In this document: positions 39,206-50,488 of the stretch, in pieces
Layout: each line of letters begins with the position of its first letter
Position numbering within the stretch: the first letter of the stretch is position 1
Source: Mesostigma viride
Taxonomy: Eukaryota; Streptophyta; Mesostigmatophyceae; Mesostigmatales; Mesostigmataceae
Assembly (NCBI GenBank): GCA_009746045.1
Contig: RPFO01000213.1
Span: forward strand, 8,173,978 to 8,237,977
Reading direction: 5' to 3'
DNA: 64,000 nt
The notes under the pieces: generated by a model
The model's input: the letters and a program-made list of their open reading frames with translations, nothing else
Databases searched by the model: none
What the model was told of the DNA's origin: nothing
Made by a program: the position numbers and the translations under genes

Positions 39206-41370
39206 GCACCCTGAGCCCACCCAGCCCGGGCGTTTTGTACTCACCTCAGTGGCGTGCCCCGCGCGGCCGCGGGCCGCCATCCGTGGACTTTCCATTATAT
39301 AGGCTAGGGCCATGGACATGTGCTACCCTAGACCGGCCGGAGGGGCTCACATAAATGCACCCGGGCGCAGCCGGCTCGATCCTGTCAAATGTCTGTAATA
39401 TGGAGGCAGATAGTTGGCATGCAAGGATAGATGGCAAGTATATGTATAGTGATGAAGGAGACCACCCCCAAGTCAGTGGTGGCTCCGCGTGTGACCACGC
39501 ATTCATAGCGATTCGGGCCGCGGTGCCCACAATTAACCCTGTAGCTAGCAGGAACTAGAGTCTAGATAGCTATTATAGCATCATCCATTCCCATCCCATG
39601 TTCCACTCCCACTGCATGTCATATCAGAGGACATATGCGGCTCACGTGATGCAGTCACGTGTACCAAAGCCATGCATGCAAGACGTGCAATGATGCCTAC
39701 TAACTAAGCTGCCGTCCCATTCCAACTGCCCGGGCCATGCATCTAGACTGAACTAGTAGCTTGCTCTATCCCGGGGGACCCCGGGGGGCTCACACAGTTT
39801 GTTGTTGACATAATTAAAGGTCCCCACCCCGCCAGTATACACTTGGGGCTTCTCCTCGGGGCTACCGGACTTGTGGCCGGCGGATGAATTAGTCGGGCCA
39901 CTGGTCGCGGCGCCCGCTGCTTCTGGGCTGGCGCCAGGTCCGACGTCGTCGAGCGACGTTGACCAGGGGGTGCATGTGCGCCAGCTTCTTGGCAGCGGCG
40001 AGAGAGGAACCTCGATCGAGCTAATAATATAGAAGTAGTATAGTAGCATAGTAAGGCTTCGATCGCTCATGTGCATGCGCTAACGCTATCGTGGCCCAAG
40101 CGCTCATGTGTACATATCAGTATGCCTAGCTAGGCGGTGTATAGGTCACTTCCCCGGCATATAGCCAGCTGGTCCGGGCCGCCGGCAGAGGTGTTGCTGC
40201 GTGTCGTAGTTTCAGTTGCATGGTCTCCGAGTGTCGTTAGTTGTACCTTTTGCTGCCAGGCTTGATCCTAGCTTGCTGCATGCCCATGTCGGATATTTTT
40301 ATAATTGTCTTGAAGGTTCTTCTTTTCGGGGTTTAATTTCACTCTGTTGCATGCCGGCCTTTTTCACCTGAGTCGGTAATATATCCTTCTCAATGAATAT
40401 GTATGCCTATAATTATGATGCAGGGTCGCAATATCACAGTCTCTCGAATACCCAGAGCATGGGCGGCAGGCTCGCATCCTACGTACGCCTGCAGGACAAG
40501 CTCCATGCGATAAAAAGCACTATATTCCAAACTGATCTCCACCCGGCCCTCCGTTTCATCCCTGCACCCGGCCACCTTCCGCTGCATCCAACCCCATCTC
40601 CACTCTACGTTCTCCCCTGTTGGGCCATGCAGATGCAGGCATCCCAAGTGGCCCTCGCAGCCTCGCCGGCCACTTTCAACGCACGCACATTGCTGGCATG
40701 CAGATAGCGACCATAGCTACTAGTAACCGGGTCGGCAGTGTTATATTGTGGGCTCGCAGTCACATAAAGTAATGGAATTTGGTTATGCTCGGAATTGGCT
40801 AAGTCCGGAGGTCAGCCGGCAGCGCCGCGCTGAGGTTTATTTGTTGGGCCGGCGGTCAGTGGGAATTTATGTGTACGGTCAGGCAACGGGTCGTAGGTTC
40901 TGGCTGTGGGCTATTTTGGGTTCTGGCCATTACCGTTCGTTCCGTGGGCAACCTTGGTTCCGTACCGTTTGTCCAGGCAGTGGGGATGATCTCGGTTGCG
41001 GTGCGTTATGTTGTGGAGTGTCGTTTGGGAATATTTGTGTATTTCGGTTGGTTTGTACTTGGGTACGTTCTCAGGCCCACGCCGTTGCTCAGCGTTGGGT
41101 GAAGCCACAGAGCTACTCGCAGTGATGACCTACAGCGGAGCATTGAGTCAAAGCTGTTTTGGCGGCGTGAAAGGCAGACACGCAGGAGAAAGCTTTGAAT
41201 CACGTTGCAGCAAATGCTGTCAATGGTCGACGTTGTCGACATGTCCGGGGCTGGGCGCTGAGCGAGTAATCTATTCTATTACGTCTTTTATTATTCAGAA
41301 ATACAATACACTTGGCGAATTTATTTTTTAACATGTACTAGGTTGGGGCCGTAATTTTACAGCATAAAAC
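39206..41370. other. Stretch without a supported gene; possible ORF1 scrap on the minus strand
   Basis: A minus-strand frame near 40,000-39,770 reads SVYWRGGDL and APRGPPG, resembling the ORF1 C-terminus, which suggests another LINE scrap. The open frame 40,748-41,125 (125 codons) has no recognisable motif. No other structure was seen. Confidence 0.45.
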
Positions 41371-42611
41371 ATGGCAGCGTCAGCTGGGAGAAAACGGAAA
41401 GCAATTCATAGTGATCCCTCGACATGGGCCGCTGACCTACGAGCTGAAAAGGATCTGTTAGAACTATTTCGAAAGCGTGTGGGAACTCTTGCTAGCGACG
41501 CGCCCACGCTCGTAGTGCGTGACTATATAGAGAGAATAGAGGCTTTTCTGAAGGACCATGGTGAGAAGATCAGCAGCGTTTATTCGCTTTTCCGAGATGC
41601 CGGTTTGCTGAGCTGCGACAATTTCATTCTCGCATTTACTCTTCGAGCATGCAAGGATGAGAAGGTAAAACGGCGTCACATCCCATGCAGGTAAGCTGCG
41701 TGCGGCGTTGTTGGAGTCGAAGGAGGGCACGACCTCTAGGCTATGCAGCATTTACACCTGGGTCAGTGCCACAACGGCCTTACTCACTCGATTTACTCAG
41801 CCTTCGCAATTTGCGGAATGAGTCTGTGCTCAATGGACTAGAGGTGTCTGAGACAGCGGTGATAGATCGTTACGTGAGGATGGCCAAGGACCTGAATTTC
41901 CAGACTGTGATGGGAGCCCTGCGTGCAGGCCAAGCCAAGGATGACCTTACCAAGGCAATAGAGATCATTACCGGCCTGGTAGAAGGGGAGGAGAGGGACA
42001 TGATTGCACAGCTGAGAGCCCAGGGCAAGCTGATCGAGTCTGGGTTGATGGCCCCTGCCCCTCCCCCAGCTGCTCCCAATTCTGTGCCCCTCCCTGCACC
42101 CTCTGTGCCAAGCACTGTTACCCCTGCCAAGCCAAAGGATGCAACGGGCAAGGTTGCCGGTGTCAACAACGGCAGGCCTGCTGGAGTAGGCAACGGTGGC
42201 AAGCAGCGTGGTGGAGGCCGTGCCCGTGGTGGCGGGCGCGGTGGCAGACGTGGGCTGTGGCAGGGCAGGCCATTGGCGGTGCAGCAGCAGAGACAGCAGC
42301 AGCATTATGCCCCAGCACAGCAGGCAGGACAGCCGCATTATGCTTCACAGCCGCCACAGCCGCAGCAGCAGTTTGCACAGCAGCAGCAACAGCGGCAGCC
42401 ACAGAGGCAGGAGTCTGGTGCATGCTTCATATGCGGGAGAAAGGGTCACCTGGCACGCACATGCTACAATAGGCACGCTGACAGCATGCCAGCTCGCACC
42501 AACAGCAATGCACAGGGCCCTGCCGTGTGTAACCGTTGCAAGCAGCCAGGACACTTTGCACGTGACACGCACCTGTGCCCGGCGGCTCAGAGTGGGGGCC
42601 GTAGGCAGTGA
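41371..42611 (+). pseudogene. Retrotransposon gag with RGG region and two zinc knuckles, frameshifted
   Basis: From ATG at 41,371 the first 100 residues are helical (DLRAEKDLLELFRKRVGTLA). Two frame changes near 41,690-41,810 separate this from the main part, via the short segment KLRAALLESKEGTTSRLCS. The main part has a Pro/Ala linker, an Arg-Gly box (RGGGRARGGGRGGRRG), Gln-rich repeats and two knuckles: CFICGRKGHLARTC (C-x2-C-x4-H-x4-C) and CNRCKQPGHFARDTHLC (three extra residues before the last Cys). Gag proteins package retroelement RNA. The downstream pol is missing; the LTR of the minus-strand copia element begins at 42,760. Coding-like composition continues to that point. Confidence 0.75.
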
Positions 42612-42759
42612 CTAGGGTCCGGTGGTGAGGGTGAGGCAGCTGGTGATGTGCCAAATATGCGAGCTAGTGCGGGGCAGCACGGCTCGACCCCCCAGGCTAG
42701 CTCACCCCGCCTGGGTGCTCGCGTGGCAGCGCTAGATGAGAGCGCTGGTGAGGAGGGGG

Positions 42760-43500
42760 AGTTATGCAACACAAAGCTTGGAATGCTTGGGCACTGCCAA
42801 ATGGCGTGTGTGTGCGTGAACGACGAGACACCTTGGCATTAGGATAGAATGGCACATATACTGCTGGCCAGCCGTCAACTATGGCTGGCCAGACTTTGCG
42901 TAAGTTAAACTAACTTACTGATCCTGGACGGACTAACCTATCAGTTACAACCTGATCTAGTCAGTCCTAACATGACAACTACAGTCCCGGTACTGAGGTA
43001 CCGGCTCATCACATACTGAGTACAGCCACGTGTCCATGCCACGACTGCTCTAGTCCAGCACCGTCCCAGTACCCAATTGGGCGCCGGCGGTGCTGGCACG
43101 TGTCCACTTAGGCTACAGGCGGGAGACTTAGACTAACTCCCACTTTAAGTTTTCTTTGGGTTTCAACAGAAACACACATAGCCATCAAATGGACGCAGCC
43201 ATTCCCAATGCCTTAAAAAACTGTCAGATAACCTACTAGGACCCAAAGGTCACCTCACACATGTACAAGAGATGCATTAAAAAGGCCCCATGTCTCAAGC
43301 ATGGTTTCTTAACTGAGTGAGATGGGTGCTCCAGGCCCCAGCATGTCATGGTCATCCAAACAAGTGTCTCACAAAATTTTATTCAATAAATAACACATTC
43401 ATCATGTCCCAACTTTCTAGACCAGTGCTTCTCACTGTCAGAAAACTATACCCAGCTGCCACTGCAGCTTTTCAGCTGCAGTATTAGGCAGGGGGTCATG
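42760..43500 (-). repeat. 3' LTR of the copia-like element
   Basis: 42,760-43,035 reads identically to 63,725-64,000 in the same orientation. The full LTR is longer, since the copy at the right edge is cut by the window, and its outer limit is set only by the RNase H stop at 43,524. It contains a ctggccagcc...ggctggccag hairpin and, on the minus strand, an aataaa-type signal near 43,390. Confidence 0.75.
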
Positions 43501-43523
43501 GGCTAACATGTACAATGTGCCAG

Positions 43524-44078
43524 TCACTTCAGACTGTAACCAGGGTTCATCAACCCATACAAGACCTGGTATTGTGGTCCTGCTGCTTGTGGCACCTTGG
43601 TCAGTGCATCTGCAGCATTGTCTTTGTCCCTGACGTGGGCTTTAGACTCCAGGTACTTGCATTCCTGTTTTAGCACAATCCAATCCAGGTCCGAGTGTAC
43701 AGCCAAAGGATTGGCAAGGAAAGAGATGATAGATTGAGAGTCAGTCAGCAAATGTGCTTTCACTCCTGCAGAGCTACCAGCCTGGTGTTGAAGCCAGACC
43801 AGCAAGTGATTGAGATACCTTGCATGCAAGACAGAAGATACCACAGCCCTGCATTCAGCTACATTGCTACTCACAGCTTTCCTCTTGTGCAATCTACTGA
43901 ACCAGGAGACTAGTGACTTCTTCCCACCTTGGTTATGCAGGAAAAACAATCCAGCCTCTCTGGCTTGAACCTTGGTAACTACCCTGGACTCCATTGAACT
44001 ATCCATCATGCACGTGATGTGAATGGGAGTAAACAGGTCCAGTGAGTGAAGCATCAAAGGTGGACCATCATGCAACAA
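43524..44078 (-). CDS. RNase H domain of the copia-like element
   Basis: This is the Ty1-type RNase H, which degrades the RNA strand of the RNA/DNA hybrid. The three expected acidic positions are visible: MMDSSMES, SSNVAECRAVV and LLTDSQSII. DKDNAADALTK near the end is typical of copia. The frame is open, and RT is upstream in a different frame. Confidence 0.85.
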   Translation of the reverse strand: MLHDGPPLMLHSLDLFTPIHITCMMDSSMESRVVTKVQAREAGLFFLHNQGGKKSLVSWFSRLHKRKAVSSNVAECRAVVSSVLHARYLNHLLVWLQHQAGSSAGVKAHLLTDSQSIISFLANPLAVHSDLDWIVLKQECKYLESKAHVRDKDNAADALTKVPQAAGPQYQVLYGLMNPGYSLK

Positions 44079-44109
44079 CTCAGTGCTTGATTGCCCGTGC
44101 TCCTACCTC

Positions 44110-44427
44110 CTATAGTACCTCATCATCTACCCTGCTCACAAAAGCCAGGTGGGGTGCACATGTAGCACATAGCCAACCAAGCTTGCCTCTAATGGTAGGG
44201 CACATGTCAGGGGTGATGTGAACAGGCAGGACATCCAGACAAGACTTAATGTATTCAGCAGAGGCCTGCATGGAACAAACCCAGCTGCCCTGCTGCTGCA
44301 GCAACTCAAGCATCATGCCACAGAACTTGACTGGCTCGATCCTTGCCCAGCTCTAGCTGCTTGCCAATCTCAAAACTGGCAGACACCTGAGCTATGAAAG
44401 CATCCACTGCAGCTCTAGGACCTGAGA
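44110..44427 (-). pseudogene. Copia RT, C-terminal part after the P insertion
   Basis: It resumes at the TTAA with LISGPRAAVDAFIAQ and ASFEIGKQLELGK. It then shifts frame to FCGMMLELLQQQGSW and continues to PTIRGKLGWLCATCAPHLAF, which matches the 'IRSLIGSLLYLA.TRPDI' region of copia. One frameshift lies near 44,340. Confidence 0.75.
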
Positions 44428-44431
44428 TTAA

Positions 44432-46130
44432 CCCCTAAATGGGCAGAAATACTGCCGATGCATCGGCTGTAACTTCACAATTTTGCAAACCAGATGCCAT
44501 CCAACCCACCCATATCCAATGGCTGTCCTTGGGGGCCAAGCATGTCCATGAGTTGCCCTTCGGGTTGGTATATCACAACCTTACATATATGCAGGGTAGG
44601 CCATGTATAACTGCCGTCAAAGTCAGGGGGGTCAAGACGAGCGTTTTCATTTTTGGTAGAATGTGCATTTTGAATTATGTTGTAAGAGCTAGGCACCTAC
44701 CACTTCAGGGATGATAAACAATTAGTTGCTGAACAGTTTGAGCCATTGGGGTCATCATTTGGGTGGGTATACCAGCAGTTACACCCAGTACAGCCCATAG
44801 GGGTACCGTTGGTAAAAAGCAACCAAGGGGGTAGGAGTGGGCATACTACCTACTAATACCTTCTAATATGGCCCCCAACCATGCCACACAATACATTTCC
44901 CTTCCACAATGATGGGGAAACATAACTGCATCATCACACTGCCCTTACATGGCACCTATGTGCAGGTGCCACCTTGTCCATGCACGTAGGTAACGTGGTA
45001 CGGATACCCTACGCAAGGCATGCATTCTAGGAGGCAGCCACCAACAAACTAGTGATTTTAAGCCTATTTCAGCTTGCCCTAGCAAGGATAAACTAGGCCT
45101 AAGCTGCTATAGCTTGCCAGGTGATGGCCAGCACACCTGGTGTCACATGCTGACAATGGGAAGCTTCTACTCACCGGTTACATGCTTGATGATGCCGCAG
45201 AGACCAGCCAACTGCCTCACACTCATGCAATATGTGTGTGGGAAATGTATAACAAACATATATGGAGGTATTCAAACCCATACAGCCTCTTAAACTTATC
45301 ACCATCACCCTGTGGCAGGTCAACTGACTGAGGGAAGCATCTAAGAAGGGTGTTTTAGAAAGGGGCCAGGCCAGGGTCAAGAAAGAGCATGAATAATGCA
45401 AAAAGAATGTGCTACACCAGCTAGAACGTATATATAAACGTCAAACATCGATAGGAAAACGATGATTAAGCTTTACCAGGCATGGATGGCGTTACCTTGG
45501 CCCAGGCGGTGGCCGCAAAATGGCGCATTTCGGCACACCAAAGTTGTGCAGCATGGTCGCTGGATTCGGCGATTTCTGGCCACCCTTGCACGTTTACGAC
45601 TACCATGTATCATAAAAAGTACAAAGAAACCAATATATCCTTTAAAATACGCCGGAAAGGTATTGCTGTCAACGTTTCTATCGTCCGGCCTGATCGCAGT
45701 TTTTTCCAGCAAGAACGCTGCCGACACCTATCAAATGGCATTCCCGCGAACCAAAAATTGGCCTGTATCATCTTTAGGACGTATAAAATCAATTTCCTGA
45801 CTTTGGTCAGAAAATTCGAACGAAAACGTAAATGCCATGCGTGGGCGCAAGCCGCCATGGCCAGGTCGTCGTTTTCCGGAATGCACGTTGTACGCGAAAA
45901 AGTACCCTGACCCCTTGTACTTTGACCGGCCAGAACACCTCTATAACTTTGTCAGAAGTATGCAAACCCTAGTACCATGCTGTGAGGAAAATTATAAACT
46001 TTCATTCTTCTCAGCTAAACGTTTCCTAATTCTCAATAGTTTTCGCGGCATTTGGTCCCCCGAGAAGGGGCCGACGTGTCGGCTGTAACTCAGTTTTAGG
46101 CGGAAAATCGGCAGCCAGACCATTTAGGGG
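44432..46130. mobile_element. Element P: piggyBac-like TTAA element inside the copia RT
   Basis: The inverted ends CCCCTAAATGG and CCATTTAGGGG are flanked by TTAA at 44,428-44,431 and 46,131-46,134. Each end also carries a palindrome followed by ctgtaact (tgccgatgcatcggctgtaa and gccgacgtgtcggctgtaac). Minus-strand coding-like pieces (QEIDFIRPKDDTGQFLVRGN; EKTAIRPDD; MGLNTSIYVCYTFPTHILHE) are homologous to element E. Removal leaves the RT frame intact (GDDQ joined to LISG). No full transposase is present. Confidence 0.85.
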
Positions 46131-46134
46131 TTAA

Positions 46135-46744
46135 CTGATCATCCCCATGCCAGACAAACATCATCATTCCATCAGGGTGTGGGATGACAAACAAGCAAGG
46201 GTCAATGTCATCATAGGTGGCCCCTAGCTTCATGAATACCTCCTGTGCAGACAGCCTAAAAATTTTTGGAGCTGACTGCAACCCTTCAACCCCCAGGTTT
46301 GGCCTCAACAAGGGTTGAACAATATCCCTGTGCCACACCTTAGGAGTATTCACCACGTATACCTGGCCTCTCCAGACCTGCTGTGCTATGGCAGGGTCCC
46401 CCTTTAGAAAGGCTCTTTTGATATCTGTGGCTTTACACACATAATCCTTCCCTGTATTGAGCTGATGCAAAAACAAGGAAAGCAACACCTTGAGAGACGT
46501 TTGCTGAATACCAGGAGTATAAAGCTCAGCCTCTGTCAGCTCTGTAGAGCCCCTGAACTCAGTAACACATGGCCTAGCATGGAAAATGGGTGGTCCCCCA
46601 TCAGCCTGAGGTTTATGCTTGCACACAAACTTTAACCTTAGCTTCTTGGCTCCAGCTGGCATAGCATCAAGAGGAGTCACAGGTGGTGTGTGTGTGGGAC
46701 TACGTGCATCTGGAACAACCCACTCCTCCCTGGCTTTGGTAAAA
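46135..46744 (-). CDS. Copia reverse transcriptase, N-terminal part
   Basis: It reads TKAREEWVVPDA, TPLDAMPAGAKKLRLKFVCK, ATDIKRAFLKGDPAIAQQVW, LQSAPKIFR and then MMMFVWHGDDQ, where the P insertion begins. These match the order of copia RT blocks (PVPLS..P.GAK; DV.TAFL.G; L.GLKQAP; YVDD). The catalytic box is HGDD instead of YVDD, and the LYGLKQAP box is rearranged. The frame opens just after the MITE. Confidence 0.8.
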
Positions 46745-47224
46745 CACTACAATACGCTTCCGCGGACACCTTTTTCAGCGGGGAAAGTGCCCCCGGGCTT
46801 CCGGGGCAAATTCAGCAAGCGCTGCGGAACTTAGATACTAAAATTTCGTTTTTGGTTCGTACCGTACAGCCAATCATTTTGCGCCCGGATCAAATTGTGA
46901 TCTGGCCACTGAACACGAAAATTTCAGCGGAACGTACGAAACACCAACGCAACTACAGAAAATTTTCAGTGACGAAACTGTAGTACCGTGTACCCAAGCA
47001 AAATGTAGTAGGACTTCGCTAAATTCACGTTCGGAATTTTTCCCCGCAAGATTCCCCCGCAAGATTCCCCCGCACGATTCCCCCCGCTAGGTTCAGGCTC
47101 CAGTCGATGCTCGCCAAATGGCGCAAAAAAAGAAACATATGTAAAAATCAACGGTGCGAATCCTCGTTACCGCTCGGGTAACATTCTCACTCATTTCGCG
47201 TCTCCTACGAACCGTATTGTAGTG
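46745..47224. mobile_element. CACTA-type MITE between protease and RT
   Basis: The inverted ends CACTACAATACG (46,745-46,756 and 47,213-47,224) start with the CACTAC typical of EnSpm/CACTA elements. No protein is encoded, and a short ccccgcaagatt repeat occurs near the right. No clear target duplication was found. On the minus strand the coding frame WLEA before it and FTKAREEW after it join up once the insert and one T are removed. Confidence 0.7.
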
Positions 47225-47866
47225 AGCCTCAAGCCACTTAAGAAACCCAATCTGCGTCTGGCAGTCCCGTACAATATCATCATAGGACAGGGGAGACATG
47301 GATGCAACATCCCATCTACCAAGCCCAAACGCTGAAGGGTGTAGCTTTTGAGAGTGTATGAGGTCCTCCACACACGGTTCCTGACCTGGGAGGTACTTGG
47401 GCTTAACTGCATTGATGGCAGCATCCAACCCAGTGCTAATCTGGCTCAAAGGGATTTTAAAATGATCTAGAGGCGCCTGTCCTACCCCTGCCACACTCAA
47501 CCTCCCAGCTGAGATGACAACACCAGGGTAAGATACAAAAGGTTCCCCTAACAGGGCATTCCCTGAGTAACCCTCAACCACCTGAAATGGAGTGGGCATA
47601 CCCAAGATTTGAATGCTCACCTGACCTTTGACCTGCATTTTGGTTTTGCCTGAAAAATCTGACACTCTAGTAGCCCATGGTGAGGCCTTCATTTTCAGAC
47701 CAGATACAGCTTCTGCACTGATGATACTCACCTGTGCTTGGGTGTCTACAGCCAAAATACTAGGATCTTGACTTGCATCCCCTACAGCATTGACCTGTGC
47801 TGTACCTGTTGCCACAACTGCTTTAGTGTTGTGTGCCTTGTGCAAGGCCTTAAGAATCTCACTCAA
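47225..47866 (-). CDS. Retropepsin-like protease region, downstream of integrase
   Basis: It reads ILAVDTQAQVSIISAEAV, where DTQA stands for the DTGA catalytic loop. It then has VKGQVSIQILGMPTPFQVVE and ALLGEPFVSYPGVVISAGRL, which resembles the ILG.dfl strand of retropepsins. Aspartic proteases of this type cut the Gag-Pol polyprotein. The Gly-to-Gln change in the loop may inactivate it. It lies after the integrase and before RT, whereas copia normally has gag-PR-IN-RT. The frame ends at the MITE; a linker at 48,227-47,867 joins it to integrase through frameshifts. Confidence 0.65.
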
Positions 47867-48063
47867 ATGACTTCCTGGGAACGACAGGATCTGCTCTGTT
47901 TTGTGACTCCTCCAGGTGTGAGGGAGGTGCTACCTGCTGCTCACCCTGTGCACCGTCCTCCTGCCCAGGTGGACTATTGGGTTGTAGTGGGGCTGCACTA
48001 CTGAGGAACACAGGAGCTTCTACTGTGGTGCTAGTGCTTGCATCAATGACGTCCTTAGCCAAT

Positions 48064-48790
48064 TCATTGGGTGAGATCAATCCACCAGACTCCTGCTCTG
48101 AATCCATGTCCAAGAATTCTACCCCTGACACGTACGTCTGCCAGTGGTGGGTAATAAAGCTTGAGTCTATGCTTGCTGACCACACGCTCTCTGTCATGTT
48201 GTATAGTGACTGCAGTCCCTTCTTCATGAATTTTGGTGACTACAGCTGGACCGTGCCATCTGGCAGAGTGTGCTCTTCCTCTGTCACCCTCTCTGAAAAA
48301 TAACACATGGTCCCCCACTTCAAACACAGGCCTGGCATTGTTTTTGTCTTTCTTTGCCATGCAGCAACTTGGCTAAGTGCTGCCTTTGTGTGTTGTAGTG
48401 AGTGTGTACCTCTGAAGCATAGCTGCCTGACTGAAGGCCAGTTGGGGTGATTTCCCCAAAAGGTGAGGACATTATTGGTTTGGCGTTTAGCTGGGTAGTC
48501 ACCCCTGCTGCCCAAGATGCCCTGTCAGCATAGCTACCAGAGTCAGCCAACCTGGATGGCATTTTTCTTATCACATCCCTGATGGCTCTCATGGTACGTT
48601 CTACCAACCCCTGACGTTCATGATCTTGAGCCCCAGACACTTCTATCTTGGGCAGGTCATTCCTGTCCTGGATGCAGAGGAACTGCTGATCCAGCATTAC
48701 TTTTTCAATGGGGTGAAAACGTGCCAATGCTATCTGTAAAGCTCTGTGCAGCTGCTCTTTATCCATCCCAGGCAGAGGCTCCACTACCAC
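48064..48790 (-). pseudogene. Integrase core (C-terminal part) and C-terminal domain, frameshifted
   Basis: The frame from 48,790 (VVVEPLPGMDKEQLHRALQI; MLDQQFLCIQDRNDLPKIEV; RQGLVERTMRAIRDVIRK) carries the part of the rve core with the final catalytic Glu (LVERT). A shift near 48,350 leads to FEVGDHVLFFREGD and ARWHGPAVVTKIHEEG, a typical integrase C-terminal domain. The segment holding the first catalytic Asp is missing, so this integrase is inactive. Confidence 0.75.
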
Positions 48791-50144
48791 AAACCTTGAC
48801 CAGGCATCCTTTATGACTAGGTAGTATTACCGTGTCCTTCACCACGTGTATAACATCCCCAACCAGTTTGCCTCTAGCCAGTGGTGGTGTGGCCACATGC
48901 CATTTTCTGGGCTTAGGAGCATATAGCTGACATTGCTCACAATGCTTACGTACGTGCCTGCACATCTGTTCCAGGTCATGGCCTTGTATTTTATTGGCTA
49001 GCCTTTCAGCCACAGCCTCATGGCCCATAACCTTGTGCAGTTGCTCTGCTAGAGCACCATACGTGATTACCTTTTCTGCTGCTGCACTAAGGGAGGCTAT
49101 GGTTGGGTCACGCATCATGTGTGACAGTGTCATGTCATATGCCACTTCCCAATCCACATCATCACACTCAGGCAACACTTGGCAGACAGAAGGTAACAGG
49201 AAACCATTTGTGAAAAATGGTGAGGGTAGCTTACAGGAGTCACCCTGGTCTGCCGCCCCCGCGCGGTTGTAGCGCCCTGGCGTGTTCTTGTTGTGCCTGG
49301 GAGCCGTGCAGCGCGCTCCTGCTGCAATGGGGTGACGTGTTTTCCAGCATCCAGGACACACATCAACGTCAGAACCGTAGTCGGGTTTGCCCTTCCAGCA
49401 ATCATCTTTTAGATGCCCCTTACAAAGGCACCTAGTACAATGTTTGGTGGGGTCATGAGGTAACCTCTTGTCCCCCCCTGCTGGCTTAGCACCCCCTGGC
49501 TTGCTAGCTCCCCCACTTTGTTTTCTGTTTTTATTGTTATTGTTCTTTCCCCCCCCCTTGTTTCCACCTCCCCCACTTTTATTGTTTTTGTTTTTATCCC
49601 CCCCCATTACCGCCTTTACCTGGGCTACCAGCGACTGCAGTTGCTTCTTGGAGAGCCCCGTACCTGAGGCTTCCTCCCCCTTTACCTGCTTCACCTTTCC
49701 CTCCTTGGCTGCAGCAGCAAACGGCTCTAGGCATTGCTGCACATAGGCCATTGCCTTCCTGAAGTCCTCCCACTTATCCTTCAGACCTGCCAGGATTACT
49801 GACAGGGTGGTGGGGTCCAGTTCTGCCTTTTGTAGCCATAGGTGTACTAGGTACTTGGCATTGAGCTTCTTCAGCTCCTCATCTCCCTCTATGTACATGA
49901 CATATTTTTTGTTGTCACTCACATAGTCACGCTTATTGACCTTATAGGCCTCTATCCACTGGAAGCCCTTAAGTACTTCTAAGTGCTCCCCCGTGGTAAC
50001 AAGTGCCCTAAGATCAACCATGAACTGCGCCCACAACACATTTTCTGCCACGTCTACCCCGCTGCTGGCACGCTTTTGGTACAATTGTACCAACTGCTGG
50101 ATAGGCTTGGCAGATTGATGGATGGGTGTGGACGCACGTAGAGA
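48759..50144 (-). CDS. Gag C-terminal region, zinc knuckle and integrase zinc domain
   Basis: Coding starts where element A ends (SLRASTPIHQSAKPIQQLVQ). A capsid-like helical part and a Lys/Asn/Gly-rich linker follow, then a knuckle CTRCLCKGHLKDDC (C-x2-C-x4-H-x4-C) and CPGCWKTRH. Only about 60 residues later comes the integrase HHCC zinc domain (HKVMGH ... CEQC). No protease lies between them. The frame then reads GDVIHVVKDTV where the first catalytic Asp would be expected, and ends at 48,759 after a deletion or shift near 48,830. The Lys/Asn-rich linker is homopolymer-like. Confidence 0.8.
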   Translation of the reverse strand, partial: SLRASTPIHQSAKPIQQLVQLYQKRASSGVDVAENVLWAQFMVDLRALVTTGEHLEVLKGFQWIEAYKVNKRDYVSDNKKYVMYIEGDEELKKLNAKYLVHLWLQKAELDPTTLSVILAGLKDKWEDFRKAMAYVQQCLEPFAAAAKEGKVKQVKGEEASGTGLSKKQLQSLVAQVKAVMGGDKNKNNKSGGGGNKGGGKNNNNKNRKQSGGASKPGGAKPAGGDKRLPHDPTKHCTRCLCKGHLKDDCWKGKPDYGSDVDVCPGCWKTRHPIAAGARCTAPRHNKNTPGRYNRAGAADQGDSCKLPSPFFTNGFLLPSVCQVLPECDDVDWEVAYDMTLSHMMRDPTIASLSAAAEKVITYGALAEQLHKVMGHEAVAERLANKIQGHDLEQMCRHVRKHCEQCQLYAPKPRKWHVATPPLARGKLVGDVIHVVKDTVILPSHKGCLVKVCGSGASAWDG

Positions 50145-50154
50145 CACTAGGAAG

Positions 50155-50460
50155 GGGTCTGTGACATTTTGTGATATTTTTTTATCACAAAATGTCACTT
50201 TTGTGACATTTTGTGATAAAAAAATGATAAAACGTGACAAAATGTGACAAAATGTGATAAAACTGTGACAAATTGTGATCGAGACATGTCATGATTGTGA
50301 CAAAACGTGACAAACGTGATAAAACCAGCATATTTTGTGATAACGTCATTATCACAAAATGTTTAAGTGTCACAAAATGTCACAAACCCACAGAAAAACA
50401 AAATGTGATAAGGTGATAAATCACAACCACTCAGGGGAAGTGATATATCACAAAGCACGC
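50155..50460. repeat. Left subterminal array of element A
   Basis: Repeated tgtgacaaaatgtgataaaa / atcacaaaatgtcaca units occur in both orientations. Confidence 0.9.
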
Positions 50461-50488
50461 ATAATGCACATCCGCAGCAAGGAAGTGC

